Part shown: one piece after another, positions 35,420-46,446 of the stretch | Layout of the letters: each line of letters starts with the position of its first letter | Numbering within the stretch: position 1 is the stretch's first letter | Assembly: GCA_008729055.1 (NCBI GenBank) | Contig: SDUX01000001.1 | Coordinates: forward strand, 2,382,623-2,446,622 | Reading direction: 5' to 3' | Length of the DNA: 64,000 nucleotides | Source: Pyropia haitanensis | Taxonomy: Eukaryota; Rhodophyta; Bangiophyceae; Bangiales; Bangiaceae | Program-made: the position numbers and the translations under genes | Notes under the pieces: generated by a model | Database searches by the model: none | What the model saw: only the letters and a program-made list of their open reading frames with translations | What the model was told of the DNA's origin: nothing

Positions 35420-36622
35420 TGGGTGGTGGCGGCGTGCGCCGCGACGGCGGCGCCGAGCGTGCCGTCGTCCCCCTCCCGCGCGCCCACCACCGACACGAGC
35501 GCGGTGACGAGCGCGAGCGCCTCCCCCACGCAGCTCTTGGCGACCGGCGCGGCCAGCCCCGCCACCGCCGGCGCCGCGTGCAGCGACCCATAGTCCTCGG
35601 CCAGCGACGGCGTGGCGGCGCGGAGGACGGCCGCGACGGGCGGCGCCGCCCAGGCGGCGAGCCCGCCGAGCGCCACCCCCGCGGGCACCGCCCCCCCCGC
35701 CACCCCCGCCGCGGCGGCGGCGGCGAGGCCGCGGCAGCCCGCCAGCACCGCCGCGACGGCGGTGGCGAGCCGCCGCCGCCGCGCGCGGCCCCCATCCTTG
35801 GCCGCCACCGTCGCGTGGCCCGACGAGACGGGCGTCGCGAGCAGCGCGTCCACCGCCGCCGCGTCGGCAACGAGGCCCGCGGTCGCGGCGGCGAGCGCGG
35901 CGGCCGTGTCGCCCAGCGGCCGCCGCCGCGCCTGCAGCGAGACGGCGCGCGCAAAGAGGGCGTCGACGCCCGCCTGGCGCGCCGCGTCATAGGCCGGGTG
36001 GCCCGCGTTGCGGATCGGCGCGACGCCGCGGAGGGTGGCGTCGACGGCCGCCTCGCCGCCGCCGAGGCCGTCCGCGACGGCCAGGACGGTGCGCGCCACG
36101 TGGCGGGACGCGCCGACCGCGTCGCCGCCCGCGGCGGCCGCGGCGTGCGCGCGCGCCGCGCGGACGGCGCGGGAGGCGACCCGCCGCGTCGCGGCAGCGG
36201 CGGCGGCCGCCGCCGCGGCGCGCGCGGCGGTGGCGGCACCGCCGCCGTCGCCGCCGCCGCCGCCAGCCGGGAGCGCCCCGCACGACCGGGAGAGGATGTG
36301 AAAGAGGAGCTCGCACACCGACCGTGTGCGCGGCGGGGCGGCGGCACCCCCCCCCGCGCCCAAGAGGCACGCCGGCACCGCCGGCGCGCAGTCACACCCG
36401 GTCGGCGAGCGGCGGAGGTGCGCGTGCACCGCGTCAATGACGGCGAGCACCACCGCCGGCGGCGTCGGCCACGTGACGCTGCCCAGCGGGCCGCCAACCA
36501 GGTGCAGGCACGCGACCAGGTCGGCGGGCGCGTCGCGGCGGGCGGCCGTGGCGAGGAGCTCCGTCACCAGCGGCCAGTTGGGGCGGCCGCCCGCCGACGC
36601 GGGCGGCGCGCCAGCGAGTACG

Positions 36623-36658
<36 letters not shown>

Positions 36659-37860
36659 CCGCCGGCGTCGGCGGCCACCAGGCGGTAATTGTACAGCGCC
36701 GCCACGCGCAGCAGCGCGCACCACGCAAAGGGCGCCCAGCGGACGGGGGCCGGCCGGCCCGGGCGGCTGCCCGCGGGCGTATCCGCGGCCAGCCACGGCG
36801 GCGGCGCGTCGCGGTAGTGGAGGAGGACGGCGTTGAAGCGCGCCCAAAACGGCGACAGCGGTGGGCCATCGACGGCGGTGGCGGTGGGGGCTGTGGCGGC
36901 GGCACCGGCGGGGCGCTTGACGCCCGCGACGCCGCCGTCCCCCTCCCCCCCTTCCCGCACCGGCGACGCGTCGCACAGCTCCATCAGCCGGCGCCACAGG
37001 GCGCCCACCGGCCATACCGTCGCGGGTGGCGGGCCAGCGGCGGCGGCGGCGGCGCCCACCGCGGCGAGCCCGCCCGGCCGTGGCGGCGGCGGCGGCGGGA
37101 GCAGGCACGACGGGGCGGCGGCGTACAGCTCGAGCAGCTCCGCCGTCAGCCGCCGCAGCAGCGCCTCGGCGGGCGTGCCGACGGCGAGCGCCAGCCACCG
37201 GCGGCGGACCTCGCGGCCGCGGGCGGGGTCGGCCAGGTGCGCCAGCCGGCCCGCCCACACCACGTGCTCGGCGGTGGGGAAGGGCAGGGGGGGGGGCGGG
37301 GGGAGGGTACCCGCCCCCGCGCCGCCGCCCGCGTCGTCGCCCGCGCCGCCAGCGTCGGCGGCGGCGGCGGCGACCGCCGCCACCCACGGCGGCTCGTCGG
37401 CGGCGGGGAGGGGCGCGCCCGCCGGCTGCAGCGGCGGCGCTCCCGCCCCGCCGCCGAGCGGCGCGACGACCATGCCCAGCCGCACGGAGAGGGCGCGGCG
37501 GAGGAGCGCATCGCGCGGGGTCTCGGCCCAGGCGTCGCCGCCGCCGCCGCCACCGCCGCGGCGGCCGTCGGGCGGGACGACCGCAAAGGTGCGGGTGGGG
37601 AGGGCGGCGAGCGGGTACGCTGGGGGGGGGGCGGGCGCGCCCCCACCCCCGCCACCACCCCCGCCACCGCCACCGCCACCGCCACCGCCACCGCCACCGC
37701 CATCGCCACCGCCGCCGCCGCCGCCGCCACCACCACCACCGCCGACCGCGGCCGCGGTCGGCGGCGGGGGCTCGATGGAGAGCGGCGCCCAGCGCGAGGG
37801 GAGGCCGCCGCCGCCGGCGGCGAGGCGTCGGCGCGTCGGCCCGCCGGCGGCGGGGAGCAT
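31891..37860 (-). CDS. Very large Ala-rich helical protein (hypothetical, about 1990 aa)
   Basis: One intron-free gene. ATG at 37860 starts MLPAAGGPTRRRLAAGGGGL. The in-frame ATG at 38010 is rejected because the intervening codons lack the gene's GC bias and look like 5' leader. The protein alternates Gly/Ala tracts with ordinary helical segments such as FWARFNAVLLHYRDAPPPWL, WAPFAWCALLRVAALYNYRL, CELLFHILSRSCGAL, an acidic DEDDLDALLAELDVDAEVAR, LFDIDAVLRGAAASRDATAV and GQVYALLATLVRRLRTDDAF. This suggests an all-helical, HEAT/ARM-like or scaffold protein, but I cannot match a family. The frame changes at the C run 34761-34771 and again in the 32194-32239 C runs. One added base at the first and one each at 32194-32215 and 32231-32239 give a 1991-codon frame ending at TGA 31891. 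Without these it would be scored as two or three separate ORFs. Confidence 0.65.
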
Positions 37861-39082
37861 AGAAAGAGTGGGCAGGGGCGGGGGGGAGAGGGCGCCCGCA
37901 GCACGGGCACAATCCCAGAGCAGGTTGGGGGGAGGTGCGGCGAGGGGTTGGGCGGCAAGGCAGTACCCAACGAACGAGGACAGGGAGCAACAGAACGAAA
38001 TCGATACCACAGCAGGGGTGGGACGTACCTAGCTAGGGAAGGGGGGGGTGGCGTGTGGCGCGGGCGGCCCCGGCAGCGGCGGGCATGGCGCGCCGGCGGT
38101 CCCGCCGCGGCCGTGGGGGGCGGAGGCGACGCCAGCGGCGGTCGGCCACCGCGGCGGGCGGCGCCGCGGCGAGTGGGGCGGGCGCAGAGCGGCACGCTCG
38201 CGTCGGCCGGCTGCGCACAGTGCCCGTCCGCCCGCACCCACCGTTTTTCGTTGGGATGGATATTGGATTTCAAAGGCGGCGTTTTTTTTTCGGGGGGGTG
38301 GTGGTGGCGCGAGCCTGGGATGCAGCCGGTGGCCGCGGCCGCGGGGGGGTGGGGGGCACCGGCTCGCGTGCACTGGGGACGGGGAGGAGGAACAGCTACA
38401 GCAAAAAAGTCGAGAGCCCCTACTATATCTGCCCCAGGCAACCAGCGGCACTTCCCTACGGTACACCAGCGGCGGGCGACAACAGACGCTGGAGACCCGT
38501 CCACTTCCTGTGGGAACTCCAGCCCCAAACATGCCGACGGTGCTCCACCTCCGCCGCTCCCGAGGCCGAGCCCGCAGGGAGCGAGCCGCGCCCAGATGGT
38601 GCCCCGCTGAGCGTCCCGGCAGCACCACCACGGCAGTTCGGGGTCGAGAGCACGGCACCGGCAAGGGCTCAGCGGGAGACTCAACAGAAGAGATTGTTCG
38701 ACTAAAGGGACCAATTCCACACCCGCAACAAACCACGCTCCCGCCAGACTACACCCACGCCGGGGCCAGCACCCGCCAGCCGCAAGCCAGCAGCCGCACA
38801 ACACCTCGCCCCCCGTGTACACGCCAGCGGATCCACGAACAAGCTCAACAGGGGTCGTAGCAAAAATCAACAGGAGCTTTCGCGACGGAACGCAAACAGG
38901 TTCGGGAAACGCGCGACCCACCGACCACAAGAGCGGCAGCGGGCTGGGTGCCCGTCAAGGAGCCGTCGGCGACGCCCGACGCGCCCCCCACAAGCCCCCC
39001 CACCAATCACCCCCCCCCCACCCACCCCCGCCACGGGTAGCTGCATGTCCCGCGCGCCGTGCAGCTGGCAGCCACACGAGCA
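37861..39082. other. Intergenic region
   Basis: This contains the probable promoter and leader of the large helical gene (37861-38040), a T10-then-G7 block at about 38281-38297 and moderate-GC sequence up to the UBE2G1 stop. Open frames here carry no domain and no consistent codon bias. A short C/A-rich tract precedes the UBE2G1 3' end (39000-39030). Confidence 0.45.
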
Positions 39083-40148
39083 TCAGCCCCAGTCTTCTTG
39101 GGCGCGGCGGACCGCCTCGCGGACTTTCCTCTTAAACACGTCCGGTGTGTCCCGCCACTCCTTCGCCGCGTCCAGGTTGGCCGCCGACTCGTCGTTTGGC
39201 GACGCCAGCATTGAGATGACCGACAGCAGGATCGTCTCCACCGTGTGCACCGGCGACCAGCGCTCCGACGCAAGCTCATACTGGGCCGGGTCATTCCCTG
39301 GCGGATGCAGAATGCTGATGCACACGCGGCCGTCCTTGTACACGTTGGGGTGCCACATGTACGTCTCAAACTTCATTGTGGGTGGCATGAAAGGGTAGTC
39401 AGCGGGGAAAGACAACCGCGCCTTGAACAGCCCCCCCTCACTGCACGCGACGAACCGCAGGTGCACCAGTACATACGAGCAATCAGACCAGAGCAACACA
39501 AGCACACCCAAGTGGACAAGAGTTAGAACACCGCACCGCCAGTCGTCTCAGCCAGTCGCCTCGCCATCTGCATAACAGTCTAAGAATGGGTACTCGACAG
39601 CCCGATGCCCAACGCGGAGAAACCCTGCACCCAGACCGCTGCCTGCAACCCCACTGAGACACCCAACAAGACGGCGCACGGTACACAAACGAGCAAAGGG
39701 ACATACTAGATAGTCTCCGGGGGCCCACTCAGAATGACCTGCCACTCAAAGGGGTTGTTGTCATCCACCAAGCCGGCCGAGAAGCCAGAATCCGTGTTCT
39801 TGTTCAGATCTGCTCAGCCGCACCAGCAAACCGACGTTGCACGGAAACAAGCCGGAACGAAAGACAAAAAGCACAAAGACCAAAACACACGTCTCCTCAG
39901 ACACACCAAGGACGGTCTCGACGGCACAGCGAACAAAACATTGTATTAGATGCTGTCCATCCCACCAGCGACTGAAAGTAGGCAAACGCCGCGTTCCTCG
40001 CAACAAAACCGACACAACCGCAACCCGTGACCGACTCGGCAGCCCCGCCACCTATCGAACGCCAGACAAGACGACAAAACATACCCTTAAGCTGCCGCAT
40101 CAACAGCAGCGACGCCTGACCGCGTGCAGAAGCCGAGGCTGCCGCCAT
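39083..40148 (-). CDS. UBE2G1: Ubiquitin-conjugating enzyme E2 G1-type (UBC7 group)
   Basis: Three exons with exact phase agreement: 40148-40085, 39809-39707 and 39440-39083. The introns (275 and 266 bp) have GTATGT donors and GAGCAG / CGTGCAG acceptors. The spliced product is 174 aa, normal for the family. The order is: N-terminal helix (MRQLKDLNKNTDSGFSAGLV), FEWQVILSGPPETIYEGG, FPADYPFMPPTMKF, HPN at residues 86-88, catalytic Cys about residue 96 in GRVCISILHPP, the family's acidic-loop insertion (GNDPAQYELASERW), then SPVHTVETILLSVISMLASP and NDESAANLDAAKEWR. This loop and the NDE motif place it with UBE2G1/plant UBC7, which builds Lys48-linked chains, often in ER-associated degradation. 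A TATA-like element lies 177 bp upstream. The catalytic residues are intact, unlike the tandem UBC protein elsewhere in this window. Confidence 0.95.
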
Positions 40149-40785
40149 GACGTCCACCAAGGCCGCAGTTCGGCCGGCACCGAGGGCACAGACCTTGTTC
40201 ACCAACGATCCCCGACCACCTGGTACCCAAGTGCGCCAGGAGAGGGCGTCAGCCCGTGTCGACGAGCGCGCGCACGGTGCGTGTCGAGTGGTCGCGCCCC
40301 GAAGAGGCCTGCGACCGTCCGGACTAAATATACGTGCGCCGGCGGCAGCCACAGCCGCCGGCAGGGGCCCGGATGCACGAGCCAACGTCCCGTGCCAGCG
40401 AAGGAGCGCGGTCCGCGTCTGTGGTGTGCAGGCCACAGCCTGCACGACCCCACAGGCCCAAGTTGCTTTCAAGCGGGCCAGACGGGCGACAGTGCGGGAG
40501 TGGCGGCCAGGCGCGTCACAAAGGACGGGGAGTAGTCGACTGCTGGGAGGGGCGGACCGCGGCCGGCGTACTTCACTCTTCCGGAATAAAATTAGGTACT
40601 ACGTTTCAAGCAGCACAGTAGAGGCGTCTGGAACTTGGAAGGACTGCACAACGGAAACTATCACGACAAACATACTCCTAAGCCTGGCATCGGTAATTGC
40701 CAATACATCGTGTTGCGCTGGTCAGCGGGCGCCGAGCTCACGCTCCCGTACGAACCCGACACCACGGCCGCCGTGACATTGCATC
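40149..40785. other. Divergent intergenic region
   Basis: This separates the divergently transcribed UBE2G1 (-) and the two-exon gene starting at 40786 (+). It is lower in GC and includes an AATAAAATTA stretch near 40582 about 200 bp before the plus-strand ATG, a possible AT-rich promoter element. No ORF is supported. Confidence 0.45.
40325..40332 (-). promoter_or_regulatory. TATA-like element upstream of UBE2G1
   Basis: TATATTTA on the minus strand, 177 bp before the UBE2G1 ATG, in a lower-GC island. Position and composition are the only support. Confidence 0.35.
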
Positions 40786-41550
40786 ATGGCCACCTTTGTG
40801 CCGTCAGTGCCGTCCCTTCCAGCAGGTCGTCGTCACGCCATCTCATCGCTGTCATGCTGGCAACGCCAGCAGCCACCTGTGCCTATCGTTCCTCGCCGCT
40901 GTCGGCTGGTGATGACCCAGGCTGTGTCGGTTGAGCAGCAGCGGGCATTTGACCAGCGCATGAACCGGATGTGCAATGAGGTCGTACGTTGGTGCCCGCC
41001 GTGCGTGTTCAGAATGTTCTTTTCATGGACGTCCGAGGTGAGCTAGAAGACAATGTGTGTGCTACGACCTGCTTGTTTCTAGCAACACTCACTGGAGTGC
41101 CTTCAACGATGTTTCTTCTTCCTCTTCCGACACGTTTGTCGCGCGATTTTTTCCTCCCCACAGGTCAAGACGATTCTGCGTGGCTCTGCCGAAGATGTGG
41201 TCGCTCTCCGAAAGCGACTTGTCGATTCGTCGGCCGACTTTGTGAGCCCCTCCGCGGCGGTGTCGCCCCCCCCATGCGCCCCCATCTTCTCAAACGGTTC
41301 TCCCGCTGTGGCCGACGGCACGCCGCCAGCCGTGGCTGCCGATGGGGCCTCCGGAGCTGGCGTCCCTGCTACCCCAACTGACGCGGGTGTCCTTTTCCAC
41401 TCGTGCGTGGTGGCGCTGCTCGACCACACCCTCTCCCCCGCGGTACCTTCCCTGAGCGGTCCGTACGCGCGCGCGTTCGAGGGTATGGTCCGCCTCGTGG
41501 AAGATGCGGGCTGGCAGATTACCGCGCCTGTCATGAAGATTACGGGATGA
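40786..41550 (+). CDS. Two-exon gene of unknown function (194 aa)
   Basis: Exons 40786-40983 and 41164-41550, phase 0, with a GTACGT donor and a pyrimidine-rich TCCCCACAG acceptor (intron 180 bp). Exon 1 ends AFDQRMNRMCNEV and exon 2 continues VKTILRGSAEDVVALRKRLV, so the junction lies inside one predicted helix. The middle is Ala/Pro/Ser-rich. The C-terminal part is again helical (FHSCVVALLDHTLSPAVPSL, then YARAFEGMVRLVEDAGWQIT). The first 41 residues (MATFVPSVPSLPAGRRHAIS...) could be a targeting leader. An internal ATG at 40911 (MTQAVSVEQQ) is an alternative start. A small helical subunit of a larger complex is possible, but no family could be named. Confidence 0.65.
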
Positions 41551-41791
41551 GAGGGTGGGTGCGGAGGGCACGCTGTAGCGGCGGTCACACGGCCCTCCCT
41601 GATAAGGTGGCCGCGTGGGGGTGTGCTGGAGGTGTCGCGTGTCGCTATTGTACCAACTTCGCGTTCCGTTGGCGCGTGGCACTCTATTTCCGCGGCGCCA
41701 CCCCGTTTCTGGCCACGTCGCCAACCGCGGAGCAAGGCGTCCATGATCAAGTCCCCACCCCACCACTGCTCCCCCCCACAGCCCCAATTCA

Positions 41792-42517
41792 TCACTTCAG
41801 CAGCCCTGGAAAGAGCTTGAGCAGCCCCGACACCCCCCGCAGCAGCAGCAGCGTGGCGCCTGCGGCCTTGATGGAGGGCTCAGGAAAGTCCCACGCCTCG
41901 GCAAACCGCACGTCCCCCCCACCGCCCTCCCGCACCAGGGTGTACATGCTGGCGCCACGGCCCGCCGGCAACGGCCGCCCGGAAGGGGTCTCCACGTGCC
42001 ACCGGGCGCCCGCGGAGCTCCCCCCCGCCGCGACGGTGTCCAGTACAAACCGGAAGCCCGACGGGAAGGCGCTCTCCATATCCCGCAGGTGGCCCGTGAT
42101 GGCATCACGGCCCGCAAACGGCTTGCGGTAGAGCGTGTCCACGTACGCCGCGTCGGGAGTGAAGAGGGGGGCCGCGGCGGAGAAGGCGCCGCTGTCAAAG
42201 GCCGTCCACAGGGCACGTACCGCCGCCTCGGCTTCGGCAGCAGAAATGGGTGGGCTGTCGGTGGCGGAAGCGGCAGCGGCGGTGGAAGACCCGGAAGGGG
42301 GGGAAGGGACAGGGGACAGCGGGGGAGACGCCCCCCCGGGGGGCGCAGCAGCCATGTGGGCAGCGCCGGCAAACCGGTGAGCGCAGGACGGCGGCCAGAA
42401 GCGACTGCTGATGGCAACCTCGGCAGCAGCTGCCGGCCGCCGAGCGGGCGCTCGCCGCCAAGGCAACGGGCCAGCGAGCTGGGCTGCGGCGGGTAGGGGG
42501 GGAAGGAAAGCCGCCAT
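41792..42517 (-). CDS. Plastid-type SnoaL/NTF2-like protein
   Basis: An intronless 241-aa frame. ATG at 42517 begins a transit-peptide-like leader (MAAFLPPLPAAAQLAGPLPW, then RRAPARRP). The upstream in-frame ATG at 42610 adds Cys-rich residues that look like 5' leader. A Ser/Pro/Ala linker precedes a single SnoaL-like domain: AVRALWTAFDSGAFSAAAPL, FTPDAAYVDTLYRKPFAGRD, a central HVETPSGRPLPAGRGASMYT, and a C-terminal FAEAWDFPEPSIKAAG. A hydrophobic LLLLRGVSGLLKLFPGLLK tail follows. The R-G-x-S-x-Y and EP-S-K features match SnoaL-like proteins of plants and cyanobacteria. Their substrate is unknown. It converges with the two-exon gene, leaving about 240 bp between stops. Confidence 0.8.
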   Translation of the reverse strand: MAAFLPPLPAAAQLAGPLPWRRAPARRPAAAAEVAISSRFWPPSCAHRFAGAAHMAAAPPGGASPPLSPVPSPPSGSSTAAAASATDSPPISAAEAEAAVRALWTAFDSGAFSAAAPLFTPDAAYVDTLYRKPFAGRDAITGHLRDMESAFPSGFRFVLDTVAAGGSSAGARWHVETPSGRPLPAGRGASMYTLVREGGGGDVRFAEAWDFPEPSIKAAGATLLLLRGVSGLLKLFPGLLK

Positions 42518-43393
42518 GGCTGGCTGGTTGAACAGGCAGGGGGACGAGGATGTCGCCAGCGTAGCTGTAACCTCACACTTGCAACACCGTTGCGCGGGGC
42601 GTGTAGCCACAACGGCAACGCTCGGCAGGGTTCAGTACCCCGCGAAGAGCGGCTGTTTGCGCGGTGCCTCCACCGGACCTCGTCTTGCATCCTCACGAGC
42701 GGTTTCAGATGGGATCCAAGGCGGACACTACAATGGGGATTTTGCTGAACTTCCACTCACTTATGGGATGGCACCGATTAAATCTGTTGGCAGGGCTGCC
42801 TCATGGGAGCCGCCGCTTGGCAGACTCCCTCGATCTGTGCTGTTCTCATATTTGTGGCAGGACACAATCTGAAGCGCTTGTCAAGCAGCCAATGAGGTTG
42901 CGCCTCTGTTGGCCACAGTCTCAGATGTACAAACTCGCCCCATACGTCACAGCGCCCGTCACGTGTGGACGTCAGGGCGTCCCGACGAGGGATATTTCCG
43001 TGGTCCCATAGTGGGATATTTTCCACACGCGCACCACATTAAGCTGTCGACCGCGGGCATCGGGTGGACAGTCCGCCGCTGTGTTTCTTCCGCCTCTCAT
43101 CTGGACCAGTCGCGGCCCATCTCTTCGCCGCGCCCAAGCGTCAACCGAGCACGCCCTTATCATCCGCATCGACTCTCACGCACGCCCCAGCGTCGCGTCA
43201 TCCGCCATCGTTCCTCAACCATCATCCCTTCCTTCGCTTGACAGCTTCCGAGAACGCAGATGCCATCCCATTCCGTTCGTACACCGCGCCAACCTCTGCT
43301 CGGCTGTCGATCGGCCGTGGCCTTCGTTGTCCTTTGCCCTCTTCCTTCCCCGTCGTTTGTCACTGCGCGCGCACCCGGCCGAAGTCGTCTGCC
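42518..43393. other. Divergent intergenic region
   Basis: A lower-GC spacer between the SnoaL-like gene (-) and the small basic protein (+). It contains an ATTGG (CCAAT box on the plus strand, about 42890) and pyrimidine-rich sequence before 43394. Frames here are short and lack bias. Confidence 0.45.
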
Positions 43394-43714
43394 ATGGACG
43401 ACCGTGCTGTCCCCGAGTGGGACCCCTCGCCCGACACGACCACCAGCGACTCGCGGGCGGTGCCCGAGTCATCCACCGTCGCGGTACCGGCACTCTTCTT
43501 CTCCCCCCCCCTGCCGCACTACTTTTTCTCCCCGACGCGGCCGGTGGAGAGCTGCGTTGTATCGTCCTCATCTTGGACTCCTGACGTGGCCGCGCCAAAG
43601 CGGAAACGAGGACGTGACGAGGGAGACCCGACACCGGTCATGCGCAAACGCCGGGTGACCGACGGCCGCGTCAATAAGGAGCCGGTTGAGGCTGTCTCGA
43701 AGCGGACCCCTTGA
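43394..43714 (+). CDS. Small nuclear-type basic protein (hypothetical, 106 aa)
   Basis: The frame from ATG 43394 (gccATGGAC context) starts MDDRAVPEWDPSPDTTTSDS, continues with FFSPPLPHYFFSP and a Ser-rich stretch, and ends with two basic clusters (APKRKRGRDEGD and MRKRRVTDGR). These clusters look like nuclear localisation signals. The longer frame upstream (from 43064) reads through pyrimidine-rich leader and is not preferred. The protein has no known domain. The frame ends cleanly at 43714; further exons downstream cannot be excluded. Confidence 0.45.
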   Translation: MDDRAVPEWDPSPDTTTSDSRAVPESSTVAVPALFFSPPLPHYFFSPTRPVESCVVSSSSWTPDVAAPKRKRGRDEGDPTPVMRKRRVTDGRVNKEPVEAVSKRTP

Positions 43715-45225
43715 AGGCGGTTATCCTGCATTGTAATACACGTCTGCATAACTGTGCGGCTCGGGACGAGTCTATGTGGACTGCTCGCTGGCATGCCCCA
43801 CGCGCACGAGCTTGATGACCTGCTCGTTGGCGGTTGGCGGTTACGCAGGCGGTGTGTCCCGACTTTCTCTTGCGCATCCGGAGCTCTGCGGGACACGATC
43901 GTCCCGCTGTTGGGTCGCACGCTGGTTGGTCTCCGCGACCATGTGTGTGTTCACCACCACCGTGTTCTCCCGACACCCTCTGTTGGGGGTTGGAAGACGG
44001 CATTGTGGTGCGGCAACGTTGCTCGGCTGTGCAGGTCACGCGACGCGTGCTCGCGTGCTGCGACGATCCTCGAACCATTTTTTCCGCTGTTCGGATCTGC
44101 TCGTTGCCGGACGACATGTGACGGGGCACAGCCGGCGCGGCTGTCACGGGCATCGGCCCGGGCATGTGGCTGGGTGGCGGGATATGTGCTCGTGGACGTG
44201 TCTTCCTGCTGGCACGCTCCCGTGATGTGGAGTGGCAAGTATGGAAGCGCTCGCGTGAGTGGTTGGTCTGCGTTTTGACGGTGACCAAGAGCGGGCTCAA
44301 TGGTGAGGCCCTTTTTCTCGGTTGTGTATTTGTACGTCATCAGGGTCATGTGTTTGTCACCCTCGTGGTCAGGCATGACAGTTCCTTCTCTTTTTATGCA
44401 AGGCGTTGCAGGGTCCTGGCGTGGTGACACGGCAGGAGCAACAGAGAGGGGAGAAGGCAGGAATGGTTAGGGTGTTTAGTGGCGGCGTGGGAGGTGATAC
44501 ACGTGCACAGTCATGGTTGGCAGTGAGCGGGTGTGGGGAGGTTCAGACGATGTGTATCGAGAGATGCATGGGTGCTGCTGGGCTGAAGGTGCGGGGTCAG
44601 CCACAATGGCAGACCCGGAGCGGGGAAGCGCCGCCCGTCGACCGTCCCCTGCCGTGTGCCATCTCCATCTGTCCACGACGCCGCGTGGAGAGCGCACACG
44701 GCAACGCTGGGCCACCGCGCCTCGCCAGACGACGGCCCAGCCACCATGCCGCGTCGTTTGGGAGCGACACCACCTCCCCTCATGTCAGCAGGCGGCGCGC
44801 CGCGCGCCGCGCGCCGCGCGCCGCCGACGTGGCCGCCGGCGCCGTCGTGGCGGCCGCCGCTGCGTCAACAGGCGGGGCGGCAGCACGCGGGGCGGCCACG
44901 GCGGCGGCGTGGGCGGCTGCCCCCCTACCCGCGGGTGCGCACTGCCGTCGCCGGGACTGGGGCAGCCTCGGCGCTGCCGCGGGCGCAGAGTGGAAAGGCG
45001 GACGACACCACGACGAGAGGAGACCCGCTCACGTCCTGCTTCGGCGGCAGGGTAGGTAAAAAAACAAAAAACGGAAAGCCCCACTTTAAATCCCGGTGAC
45101 GGTGTTTCAATCGCATCGCGTAGCAGCCACGTGGGCGCTCTGCAGCGCTGACATCACAGCAGCAGCGTGTCTGGCGTGAAGCTGCGTCGCTGTGTGCGCC
45201 GCTCTCTCGCCTCGTGGGCGCTGGC
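43715..45225. other. Region with unresolved coding potential
   Basis: A plus-strand frame at 43754-44278 (174 codons, with ALRDTIVPLLGRTLVGLRDH) has moderate codon bias but no domain. From 44650 to 45060 both strands look exon-like: plus ends at a GTAGGT donor after DPLTSCFGGR, while minus starts after a T-rich tract and CAG with DVSGSPLVVVSSAFPL. The bias statistics do not separate them. A TTTAAAT at 45084-45090 lies about 140 bp upstream of the DPM2 start and may be its core promoter. Confidence 0.35.
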
Positions 45226-46134
45226 ATGCCTACGGCGGCAGCGCAGGATGCAGCCGCTGCGATGTGTGCCCCTGTCAGTGTTGGTGGGGCCAAGTCCGTG
45301 AAGAGGTAGGTTGCGTGTTTCCCGGGAGGACTGGAGTGCAGCCGCTGCGTCGCCGAAGTGTGCAGCCGCTGCGACGTGACCGAGCACTCAAGCGGGGCTT
45401 GTCCGTTTGCTTCCCCGCGGGACAGACTGCCTGCCTTTCGGCGCGACTGAGGCCCTGTGGCTTTGTTCCACAGCGCTCGTGTTTAACTGTTGTGATTGTA
45501 TGCGACGCTGTTGCTCTCCTGGTGGCTGGGATTGGTCTGCACTGGCTTTGTGCAGTGGCGACGGAGCCAGTGACCGCCTTGCGGCCATTGCGCTGGGTAC
45601 GGCCTGCATTGCATTTGCCGTCGTCGTTTTCGTCTTCTTCACCGCCTGGCTGCTGTCACCGGTACGTTTATGGGAGGCCGGACAGCTGAACGACGAGGTG
45701 GTGCCACGGTGTTGGCAGTATGGCTGTTCTCGGCGTTTGATTGCGCTCGGGCAGGCTCCGTCATTCCTGGCTCAGTGCTGGTCAGGGCATATGTACCAGC
45801 TCGTATGCGCATGCTTCTTAGGTGTTGTTTGTTTGCAAGTCGGCTGGCGTGCGCGTGCTTCTTGGGTATCGTTTGTTTCTATCTCTCCCAACCTTGCTCG
45901 GCACTGATATGGTGTGTCCGCCAGCTTGGGCTTTGGATGATTGAGTGCACGCTCCGCCCTGCTTTTTCTCTGCTTGGTTCCTGCTCGCCGTGTCCCCAGG
46001 TCTTGCCGCCGTCCATCCAGGCACTCTTCCCTCCTCGTTTCTGGCTGCATGCGCTCCCCATGGCGGGGGTGGTGCTTCTCACTGTCGGGGTCACTGCCTT
46101 CATCGGGATCCAGAAGCGGAGCGCTCGGCCATAG
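45226..46134 (+). CDS. DPM2: Dolichol-phosphate mannose synthase regulatory subunit 2
   Basis: Three exons: 45226-45305, 45556-45661 and 46000-46134. The introns (250 and 338 bp) have GTAGGT and GTACGT donors and TGTGCAG / TCCCCAG acceptors. Phases agree exactly (AG|T, then phase 0) and the product is 106 aa. It shows the DPM2 plan of two membrane helices in a hairpin: SDRLAAIALGTACIAFAVVV / FVFFTAWLLSP, a short loop (VLPPSIQALFPPRFWLHALP), and AGVVLLTVGVTAFIGIQKR. The TAW motif in helix 1 and the hydrophobic-P-x-A pattern before helix 2 match the family. Human DPM2 is 84 aa; this one has about 26 extra N-terminal residues. DPM2 sits in the ER membrane, stabilises the DPM1/DPM3 mannosyltransferase and also assists the first GPI-anchor step. 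Confidence 0.85.
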
Positions 46135-46446
46135 ACCCTCGAGTGCGCGGCCGGGCCCCGCCGTGCTCGAGTTAGCAAGAAGCAAAGACCCTTTTTGGGG
46201 GAACTCAATGCAGCTACGTACTATCGAGACGGACCCGAAGAGAACAGCGGTCGTGTAGAGGAACCCCCACCCATAATAAGAAGAAAAAAGCAACAAGGAA
46301 ACAAAACGGTAAACGAAAATAAGCGAGCGGGGAGCCCGCGAGCGCTTGCATATCCATCCTTGCGAGACCCTTGCCAAGCCGAAAACCGCGCTCCCATCCC
46401 AGCCCGGACGCGCACCTTCATGATGTCGTCATCTTGCCCACCCCCG
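46135..46446. other. Convergent spacer between DPM2 and the next minus-strand gene
   Basis: About 310 bp of lower-GC sequence containing an A-rich block (aagaagaaaaaagcaacaag, about 46278-46297). It lies just past the DPM2 stop, and as T-rich sequence downstream of the minus-strand gene it could serve that gene's 3' end. No gene seen. Confidence 0.45.

Noticed and set aside
44925..45293. Minus-strand gene overlapping DPM2 exon 1
   Set aside because: The frame is open and part of it looks coding, but DPM2 on the plus strand has exact splice phases and family motifs. The antisense product has no domain.
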